Source: Acanthornis magna
Lineage: Eukaryota; Chordata; Aves; Passeriformes; Acanthizidae
Reading direction: 5' to 3'
NCBI GenBank assembly: GCA_036785705.1
Contig: JAWUZG010000357.1
Coordinates: 248,001 to 312,000 of the forward strand
Length of the DNA: 64,000 bases
The position numbers and the translations under genes were made by a program. The notes under the pieces are model-generated. The model saw nothing but the letters and a program-made list of their open reading frames with translations. It did not search any database and was not told the DNA's origin. Of the stretch, positions 55,535-64,000 are shown piece after piece. Numbering within the stretch: the first letter of the stretch is position 1; each line of letters starts with the position of its first letter.

Positions 55535-56165
55535 CCAGTTTAAAAATTTTGTATAACTTTTAACTTTTTATTTTTGTCTCTCTAATTAGGCTTGACTTGA
55601 CTTTGCTTTGGGGAATTTTCTTTAGTTTATTTAGGAGATAGAGCATCACTCTAAGGAGATGGGCTCAGCACAGGGACAGACTGGAGCAGCCCAAAGATAC
55701 CCAAAAAAAAAATAAAGACCATCAACAGAACATTAATGGAACATCGGTGGCCATCTCCAAACATCCGCCCCAGACCTGCCCCTGACAGAGTTGAAGACAT
55801 GTCGCCCAGAAAGGACTGATAAGAAAATAGAAAAATGAAGATCTAATTTACATCGGAGGCGAGGGGGATTCGGATCCAATGGGAAACTGAACACTGAGGG
55901 TTGCTCAACTCTGGACCAATGAACTTTGAAACAATGCATCTCTATGAGTTTTGACTGTATAAAATTGGAACGAAAATCCTGTAAAAGTCGTGTGTCACGG
56001 AATGATTCTCTCTGCACACCCGGGCTGTGTATGGATGAGATTATTTCTGTGGCACACCCTGGCCAGAACAACATCCTGGCCAGATAATAAAGTAATGCCT
56101 TGACTCTCTAACATTAAAAATGTCGTTGGAGGATTTTTGTTTTTCCCGCAGTTTTGGTGACACCA
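55535..56165 (+). mobile_element. LTR-like element, copy A
   Basis: AT-rich segment with TGACTGTATAAAATTGG as a possible TATA region and AATAAA at 56,086-56,091. It then reads a TTTTTCCCGCAGTTTTGG segment that resembles the edge of an LTR and its primer-binding region. It is homologous over nearly its full length to 58,510-59,035. No intact protein frame is present. Confidence 0.65.
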
Positions 56166-56199
56166 GGACAGGGCTCCTGCCTCCCAGCAGTGGTGCCTG

Positions 56200-58340
56200 C
56201 CGAATTCTGACCCGTTACATCCCAGCCTATGAATCCTGACCCTTTACATCCCAACCTGCCCAATCCTGACCCTTCATATCCCTAACCTGCCCAATCCTGA
56301 CCCGTTACATCCCAACCTCTCTCATCCTGACCCGTTACATCCCAACCTGCCCAATCCTGACCCTTTACATCCCAACCTGCCCCATCCTGACCCTTCATAT
56401 CCCTAACCTGCCCAATCCTGACCCGTTACATCCCAGCCTGTGAATCCTGACCCATTAACATCCCAACCTGCCCAATCCTGACCCGTTACATCCCAGCCTG
56501 CTCCATCCTGACCCGTTACATCCCAGCCTGCCCAATCCTGACCCGTTACATCCCAGCCTGTGAATCCTGACCCGTTACATCCCAACCTGTGAATCCTGAC
56601 CCGTTACATCCCAACCTGCCCCATCCTGACCCATTAACATCCCAACCTGCCCAATCCTGACCCATTAACATCCCAACCTGCCCAATCCTGACCCGTTACA
56701 TCCCAGCCTGCTCCATCCTGACCCGTTACATCCCAACCTGCCCAATCCTGACCCATTACACCCCAACCTGCCCCATCCTGACCCGTTACATTCCAGCCTG
56801 CTCCATCCTGACCCGTTACATCCCAGCCTGCCCAATCCTGACCCACTAACATCCCAACCTGCCCAATCCTGACCCATTAACATCCCAGCCTGCTCCATCC
56901 TGACCCGTTACATCCCAACCTGCCCAATCCCGACCCGTTACATCCCAACCTGCCGAATCCTGACCCGTTACATCCCAACCTGCCCAATCCCGACCCATTA
57001 ACATCCCAACCTGCCCAATCCCGACCCATTAACATCCCAACCTGCCCAATCCTGACCCATTAACATCCCAACCTGCCCAATCCTGACCCGTTACATCCCA
57101 ACCTGCCCAATCCTGACCCATTAACATCCCAACCTGCCGAATCCTGACCCGTTACATCCCAACCTGCCCAATCCCGATCCGTTACATCCCAGCCTGCCCA
57201 ATCCTGACCTGTTACATCCCAACCTGCCCAATCCTGATGCGTTACATCCCAACCTGCCCAATCCTGACGCGTTACATCCCAACCTGCCCAATCCTGACGC
57301 GTTACATCCCAACCTGCCCAATCCTGACCCGTTACACCCCAACCTGCCCAATCCTGACCCATTACACCCCAACCTCTCTCATCCTGACCCTTAACATCCC
57401 AACCTGCCCAATCCTGACCTGTTACATCCCAACCTGTGAATCCTGACCCGTTACATCCCAGCCTGCCCAGTCCTGACCCTTTACATCCCAACCTGCCCAA
57501 TCCCGACCTGTTACATCCCAACCTGCCCAATCCTGACCCGTTACATCCCAACCTGCCCAGTCCTGACCCGTTACATCCCAACCTGCCCAATCCTGACCCG
57601 TTACATCCCAGCCTGCCCAATCCTGACCCGTTACATCCCAACCTGCCCAATCCCGACCCATTAACATCCCAACCTGCCCAATCCTGACCTGTTACACCCC
57701 AACCTGCCCCATCCTGACCCGTTACATCCCAACCTGCCAAATCCTTACTCGTTACATCCCAACCTGCCAAATTCTGACCCGTTACATCCCAGCCTGCCCA
57801 ATCCTGACCCATTAACATCCCAACCTGCCCAATCCTGACCCGTTACACCCCAACCTGCCCAATCCTGACCCTTTACATCCCAACCTGCCCAATCCTGACC
57901 CATTAACATCCCAACCTGCCCAATCTTGACCCATTAACATCCCAACCTGCCAAATCCTGACCTGTTACATCCCAACTTGCCTCTTCCTGACCCGTTACAT
58001 CCCAACCTGCCCAATCCTGACCCTTCATATCCCTAACCTGCCCAATCCTGACCCTTTACATCCCAACCTGCCCAGTCCTGACCCATTACATCCCAACCTG
58101 CCCAATCCTGACCCGTTACATCCCAACCTGTGAATCCTGACCCGTTACATCCCAGCCTGCTCCATCCTGACCCGTTACATCCCAACCTGCCCAATCCTGA
58201 CCCGTTACACCCCAACCTGCCCAATCCTGACCCGTTACATCCCAGCCTGCTCCATCCTGACTCGTTACATCCCAGCCTGCCCAGTCCTGACCCATTTCAT
58301 CCCAACCTGCCCCATCCTGACCCATTACGTCCCAACCTGC
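56200..58340. repeat. 30-bp satellite, about 70 copies
   Basis: About 2.1 kb of a unit reading CCTGACCCGTTACATCCCAA then CCTGCCCAAT. Variants with CATTAACATC, TGTGAAT or GCTCCAT recur in ordered blocks. It lies between the two LTR-like copies at 55.5 and 58.5 kb. Confidence 0.96.
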
Positions 58341-58509
58341 GCACACAAGGACACAGTGCCCACTCCAGCTCCCATGCCATGAGGAGCCAGAGGAAAAGGG
58401 GGATTGTTCTGCTGCTTCCAGGAGAGGTACGTAGCGTCCTGATGCCGGGAATTGGGGCTCAGGGCTCATCCTGCTGCCAGGAGCTGGTCCTACTGCTGGA
58501 GCTCACCTT

Positions 58510-59035
58510 TTCACCTTGTAAAACTTTTAAAATTTTATTTTATTTCTCTAGTTAAGCTTGATTTGACTCCGCCCTGGGGAACGGAATTTTTTAAAGTTTT
58601 TTAGGAGATGTAGCATCACTTTACAGAGACAGGCTTAACATATTAACAGACAGGGATTAGCCCAAAAGACACCCAGAAAGATAAAAGGCCATCAACGGAA
58701 CATCAACAGAACATCAGTGGTCATCTACAAACATTCACCCCAGACGCTGACTCTGGCAGAGTTGGAGACATCTAGTCCGGAAAAGACTGATAAGAAAATC
58801 AAAGAATGAAGACCTAATTAACATCAGAATTGAAGAAATTCGAATCTGATAGGAAACTCAGTACTGGGGGCTGCTCAACTCTGGACCAATAAACTTTGAA
58901 ACAACCCATCTCTATGAGTTTTGACTGTATAAAGTTTGAGAGAAAATCCTGTAAAAACGTGTGCTTGCAATATTTTCCTTGGCACATCCTGGCCAGAAAA
59001 TAAAGCAATGCCTGATTCTCTATCACTTTGAAAGG
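58510..59035 (+). mobile_element. LTR-like element, copy B
   Basis: Homologous to 55,535-56,110. Shared strings include CTCAACTCTGGACCAAT, CTCTATGAGTTTTGACTGTA and TCCTGGCCAGA. AATAAA is at 58,999-59,004. Divergence between the copies is considerable, so they are old. It begins about 170 bp after the 30-bp satellite ends. Confidence 0.65.
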
Positions 59036-59039
59036 AATA

Positions 59040-59540
59040 AGGGAGTGTCTTTACAAACAAACTGCCGGTGAGATAAGACCGATACTGAGAGATAGAAGAA
59101 ACAATGGGAAGGATTTCCATAGGAATTCCACTGATTGATTCACCCAAGGCTGTGGTAATAAACTACAGGAACAGAGACATAGGAAAAAGAAGAAAGAGGG
59201 GTTTTGTATTGAGGGTGTCTGCATTAGGGGTGATGTATATTATTTTTGTCTGCATTAGGCGTTCTGGGAAGTCTGTACCTCTCTCAGCCAACGGGGAAAA
59301 GAGAGAAGGAACTGCGGCCGGGAAATTAGGATAAAAAGAGGCTGCGTCCTCCAGCAATTCGAGAGACCCCATGGGAAACGCCCACGACCTCTCCCTTTAT
59401 TCACAAATAAAGTTACAGGACTCCTCCGACTCCTTTTTGGACATAAACCTCGGATGCTTGTGGATTAATTTTTCCTGACAACTTCAAATACAGCGTTAGA
59501 GGGTTTTTATTTTCTCCCCGATTTTCCGTGACGCTCTCGC
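59040..59540 (+). mobile_element. LTR-like element of another type
   Basis: It has AGGATAAAAAGAGGCTGCG as a TATA-like region at about 59,328 and AATAAA at about 59,406, followed by a GGACATAAACCTCGG segment. The tail after about 59,485 (GCGTTAGAGGGTTTTTATT) resembles the tail of copy A at about 56,115. No protein frame is present. Confidence 0.55.
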
Positions 59541-60407
59541 TGTCGGGGCTCGGGGCTCATCCTGCAGCTGGGGCTGGTCCCTGCAGGGCTCGGGGCAGCC
59601 ACGGGCGCTCAGCACCCCCAGCTCATGAGCAGGGGACGCCCAGGGAGTTCATGGCCCAGTTCCTGCTGCAGCCACACAAAGCACCTCTGTTCCTTGTTCT
59701 CCCCGGCACAGGCTCCGCGTGCTCCGCACAAAGCCCAGCACGGACGGCCAGGCACTCAGCCACGCCAGTGATCCCAGTGATCCCAACGATCCCAGTGATC
59801 CCAGCGCACACACAGCAGCAGCCCGGGGGGTCCCTCCCAGCTCCAAACAAGCCCGAGGGGCATCCCGGCGCTCAGGGCTCGGGAAAATGGATCTGCCAGG
59901 ATCCAGGAGGAACGTGATGGGGAGGAACCTTCCCCTCTCTGCGCGGACACGAACGTGCTGCGTCTTGTGCCGAGAGAACAAAGCCGATTCCCCCAACAGC
60001 TGCTCCCGCTCCCAGCTCTGGCCCGGCCTCCATAAATAAATAAACGCGGCGTTTTCCGCACAGCCTGACTGGGACAAAAGGCAGCGGCTCAGCTCTCTGT
60101 GGTTATCCCGAGTGGTTATTCGGTGCTCCCGGCAGCTCCGTGCGCTGCTCGTGGAACCGGACCGGGGGAGCTCCCGCTGCCCGAAAGTGCTTGGCCGGCG
60201 CCCGGAGAGATCGCTGGGGACCGGGCAGGGCAGGTTTACCAAAGATCAGGTTGCAGCTTCCAATCAATCGCTCCCTTCTGAGCTTTTCTCGTCAACGAGG
60301 GCTGAGACGGGCACGGGAAAGGGCTCGGAGATGAGGCTCTGGGGCCTGGGAGAGCAGTGGTGGATGGGGCCGGGAATAATAGGGAGAGTGTTTGCTCCCA
60401 TGGTGGG

Positions 60408-61582
60408 GGGGTCTGTAAGGTCCCTTCCCACCCAAACCATTCCATGATTCTCCACTCACTGTGTGCACCGATTATCTCATTCCTTGTGCCACCACAACGT
60501 TTGGCCCTGGGGTCTGTAAGGTCCCTTCCCACCCAAACCATTCCAAACCATTCCATGATTTTCCACTCACTGTGTGCACCGATTATCTCATTCCTTGTGC
60601 CACCCCAACGTTTGGCCCTGGGGTCTATAAGGTCCCTTCCCACCCAAACCATTCCATGATTCTCCACTCACTGTGTGCACCGATTATCTCATTCCTTGTG
60701 CCACCACAATATTTGGTGCTGGGGTCTGTAAGGTCCCTTCCCACCCAAACCATTCCAAACCATTCCATGATTCTCCACTCACTGTGTGCACCGATTATCT
60801 CATTCCTTGTGCCACCCCAACGTTTGGCCCTGGGGTCTATAAGATCCCTTCCCACCCAAACCATTCCATGATTCTCCACTCACTGTGTGCACTGATTATC
60901 TCATTCCTTGTGCCACCACAATATTTGGCGCTGGGGTCTGTAAGGTCCCTTCCCACCCAAACCATTCCAAACCATTCCATGATTTTCCACTCACTGTGTG
61001 CACCGATTATCTCATTCCTTGTGCCACCCCAACGTTTGGCCCTGGGGTCTATAAGGTCCCTTCCCACCCAAACCATTCCATGATTCTCCACTCACTGTGT
61101 GCACTGATTATCTCATTCCTTGTGCCACCACAATATTTGGCGCTGGGGTCTGTAAGGTCCCTTCCCACCAAAACCATTCCAAACCATTCCATGATTCTCC
61201 ATTCACTGTGTGCACCGATTATCTCATTCCTTGTGCCACCACAACATTTGGCGCTGCGGTCTGTAAAGTCCCTTCCCACCCAAACCATTCCATGATTCTC
61301 CATTCACTGCGTGCACTGATTATCTCACTCCTTGTGCCACCACAACGTTTGGCTCTGGGGTCTGTAAGGTCCCTTCCCACCCAAACCATTCCAAACCATT
61401 CCAAACCATTCCATGATTCTCCATTCACTGTGTGCACCGATTATCTCATTCCTTGTGCAACCACAATATTTGGCGCTGCGGTCTGTAAGGTCCCTTCCCA
61501 CCAAAACCATTCCATGATTCTCCACTCACTGTGTGCACCGATTATCTCACTCCTTGTGCCACCACAACGTTTGGCGCTGGGA
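60408..61582. repeat. 212-bp higher-order satellite containing a CR1 3' tip
   Basis: Two alternating units of about 100 and 112 bp give an exact 212-bp period (for example 60,461, 60,673, 60,885, 61,097). Each holds GTCTGTAAGGTCCCTTCCCA, CCCAAACCATTCCATGATT, TGTGTGCACCGATTATCTCA and CCTTGTGCCACCACAA. The longer unit repeats ACCATTCCAA. Confidence 0.95.
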
Positions 61583-62439
61583 ACGGGTGGGATTTGTCAG
61601 ACCACAGGGCTGAGTGTGCCTGGAAAATCCCTCTGCAGGGTAAATCCCAGCCTGGCCTGTCCACCCCAGTGTCCCTGGAGCTGGGTGACAGGGAGGGCTG
61701 TGTCCCGTTCCTGGTGGGACACGGGAGCAGGGAGTGCTGGGCACAGGGCACCCCGTGGGCAGCAGGGAAGTGGGGGAGTCCCTGGGGGGCTGCTGGCACT
61801 GGGCCACCCATGCCCCCCCAAACCTTGTGTACCCTGGCCCTGATCGAAGCTGTGCCCCGCTGTCCCCAGCTGTGGCCCCAGGCAGGGCAGGGGTGGCTGT
61901 TGCAACACAGAAACCATTTCAGAAAACATGGGAAGCGAAAAAAATGAGCAGAGAGAGCGGAGGCCCCAGTCAGGGACACCTGAGCAATGTCCCGCAGGTC
62001 CCCAAGGGACACGGAAAGGGAGTGGCAGCACAGGCAGAGCCTGTGGGACCCTGGGGGTAAAGGGTCACCGACCCTCCCTCTGTGTCCTTGCCGTGGCCCT
62101 CCTGAGTGGAGAACACGCTCCAGACTCCCAGCTCTTGCTTCAGGGGCCCCACTCAACACCAGAAAGGCCACCAGCAGCCCATCTGTCCCCAGGAAAGGGA
62201 CTGGGAGCAGCAGCAACCCTGAGCAATGACAGATCCCCCTGTCCCTCAGCTGGCAGGAGCTGTCCCCATGGCAGGAGCACTCAGGGCTGGGACAGGAGGG
62301 CTGGGGACACCTGCAATGCCCACAGCAGAGCAGCTCAGCCCTGCGGCTCTGACAAGGAATCTGCGGTGCCAGACAAACCTGTTCTGTCCGTGCGATCCTG
62401 TTACACAACGAGCAGGTGAAGGGAACGCACGAGATGGAA
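61583..62439. other. Unassigned stretch in inferred NRBP2 intron 1
   Basis: GC-rich, no exon recognised on either strand. Confidence 0.45.
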
Positions 62440-62520
62440 AATATTTTGATTCCAGTGAAGCATTTGATCCTGTCTCTCACAAACCCACGATCTCAGCACT
62501 AATTCAGCCCTGTGCCTGAC
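62440..62520 (+). mobile_element. Short CR1 reverse-transcriptase fragment
   Basis: Translates as a FDSSEAFDPVSHKP-like string, a decayed version of the CR1 palm motif. Short and diverged. Confidence 0.5.
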
Positions 62521-62819
62521 CGGCTGGGGAGCCCCAGCTGAGGGTAGGGAGGCACAGGGTGAGCTCTGCCATGGTGCCACAGGCTGGTATGGGTGACCAG
62601 TTCCATCCTGGAGCCTTGAAGAAGGAGCAGAGCTGGGGCAGAAAGCAGCAGGGCCGCTCAGTCAAGTGGGAAAACCACCCCAGTGCCCGGCTGTGCTCCA
62701 GGCTTGGGAGAGCACTCAGGGGAACAGAGTCAGTGGGATGGGCAGCAGCAGAGTTGCCCCACCCAGGGCAGGAGGGGCACCCACAGCTCCCAGCCCTTTT
62801 CCAGGAACTCTTCCTGTCA

Positions 62820-63080
62820 CAGAATCATCAAAGTCCGGGATGGTGTGGTTGGGAAGGGACCTTAAAGCTCATCTCCTTCCACCCCTGCCATGGGCAGGGA
62901 CACCTTCCACTATCTCAGGGTGCTCCAAGTCCTGTCCAACCTGGCCTTGGACATTTCCAGGGATGGGGCAGCCACAGCTTTTCTGGGAATTCCATTGCAG
63001 CACCTCACCACCCTCACGGGGAGGAATTCCTTCCCAATATCCCATCTAACCCTGTCCTCCGGCAGTGGGAAGCCACTGTC
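62820..63080 (-). mobile_element. CR1 LINE 3' end
   Basis: Antisense CR1, GTTGGGAAGGGACCTTAAAG to GGCAGTGGGAAGCCACTG. Confidence 0.85.
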
Positions 63081-63459
63081 CATTCCTAGGAGATTCCTGC
63101 TCGGCAGCTGCAGCAGCACGGGGGTCCCTGTGTCACCCCAGTGGACAGGGATCCTGCCTCTCCCAGCAGGATCTTGAGCAGGGCTCCTCGGGAACGCAGC
63201 TGGAGAGTGCCCCTGGCCGTGGGTGGCAGGGCTGGAAGCCTTTCCTTCCTTTCCTTCCCTCCATGCCCACGGCTGCCCTTCCCTCCTGCCCAGCAGCTGC
63301 CGGAGCAAACACTGTGATCCCTGTTCTCCGGCCACTGCTGCAGGAAAGGGACAGAGGAGTATTTTTCCACTCTCCAGGCCAGAGCCAGGAGAGATCCTGC
63401 ATGGGGCAGTACCAGGGTTGTTATTTCCTGGGAGAAGCTGTTCCCTGCACACGCCTGCA
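63081..63459. other. Unassigned stretch near the right edge
   Basis: No gene or repeat recognised. Confidence 0.45.
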
Positions 63460-63640
63460 GCCGCAGCCTGAAGCAATGTTTGCTTTACCCCCCAGGCCCC
63501 GCATGGCCCCTGGAGGTGACACAAACCTGGGGTCAGCCCCAGCCCAGCGCTGCCCAGGCCGGGTCGGTCACATGAGCCCCAGCCCAACACTGCCCAGGCC
63601 TGCGAGGTGACACAAGCCTGGCGTCACCCCGGCCCAGAAC
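63460..63640. repeat. Short GC-rich tandem repeat
   Basis: Three diverged units with CCAGCCCAACACTGCCCAGG and GGTGACACAAACCTGG, about 60 bp each. Confidence 0.65.
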
Positions 63641-63794
63641 CCTCACCCAGGAAAAGGGGCTGGCAGTGGCACAGGGCTCCGAAGGATCCAGGAGGAAAGG
63701 GAGAGGATCCCAGTGCCAGCCTGCACTGGGCGGGTGAGCCCGGAGGGGCTGAGGCAGAAGGTGGGACCAAAGGGAGGATGAGCAGGTGGTATCT

Positions 63795-64000
63795 CATCCC
63801 TGGGAATCCTGTACCCTGCCCCTAGGTATTCTGTATCCCATCCTGTGCCACATCCTGCAGGTTTTCTGTGCCCAATCCCATAGGCTTTCTGGATCTCATC
63901 CCATGGTTGCTCTGTACACCATCCCTGTGTCTCAGCCCCTGGGCTTCCTGTGCCCCATCCCATGGGAATGCTGTGCTCCATCCCATGGGAATGCTGTGCC
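63795..64000. repeat. About 28-bp degenerate minisatellite at the right edge
   Basis: Units such as CCATCCCATGGGAATGCTGTG and TTTCTGTGCCCAATCCCAT. It continues past the window. Confidence 0.8.

Noticed and set aside
57060..57818. Frame of 252 residues with repeated GQDWAGWDV peptides
   Set aside because: The 30-bp satellite unit is ten codons long, so frames remain open by chance.
56200..58340. CRISPR-like appearance of a regular 30-bp repeat
   Set aside because: Units are head to tail without unique spacers and the context is a vertebrate gene; it is a satellite.
59640..60300. Candidate NRBP2 first exon in a moderately CpG-rich patch
   Set aside because: No frame encodes the acidic then basic N-terminal segment expected before VNQGNMPG, and no matching donor was found.
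62440..62520. Possible new exon with a DSSEAFDPVSH peptide
   Set aside because: Resembles the CR1 reverse-transcriptase palm motif in decayed form, so it is a retroelement remnant.

Overview
The window is nuclear DNA of a bird. It is rich in CR1 LINE 3' ends (about 30 fragments on both strands) and in minisatellites, it has intron-containing vertebrate genes, and its proteins are nearly identical to known vertebrate orthologues. A songbird is plausible from the repeat style, but I cannot show this from sequence alone. The genes belong to the block that in human lies at 8q24.3 (SCRIB, PUF60, NRBP2).

Layout. SCRIB exon 1 (- strand) lies at 619-780 in a CpG-rich promoter region; the rest of SCRIB runs off the left edge. 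A coiled-coil gene that resembles CCDC166 (DUF4515 family) lies on the + strand at 8,256-9,222. An inverted, internally deleted copy of it sits at about 13,600-13,850. PUF60 (- strand) is complete: ten coding exons between 38,079 and 15,968, 514 codons plus stop, with a CpG-rich promoter at about 38,080-38,330. NRBP2 (- strand) occupies 54,277 to 42,281 with 17 coding exons (458 codons plus stop). Only the N-terminal exon is missing, and it probably lies beyond 64,000. About 54.5-64 kb is therefore read as NRBP2 intron 1. It holds LTR-like elements, a 2.1-kb satellite of 30-bp units and a 212-bp higher-order satellite.

The genes act in separate processes: cell polarity (SCRIB), 3' splice-site recognition (PUF60), a pseudokinase scaffold (NRBP2) and an uncharacterised coiled-coil protein. 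They share only their chromosomal neighbourhood. No tRNA, rRNA, CRISPR array or prokaryotic feature was seen.

The most interesting signals are structural. They are the deleted inverted copy of the CCDC166-like gene, which keeps an ATG where the intact gene has ACA; a 104-bp tandem duplication that copies the NRBP2 exon 2 splice acceptor; a minisatellite that lays more than twenty 5' splice-site look-alikes inside a short NRBP2 intron; minisatellites in the probable 3' UTRs of PUF60 and NRBP2; and a satellite whose unit contains the CR1 3' terminus.
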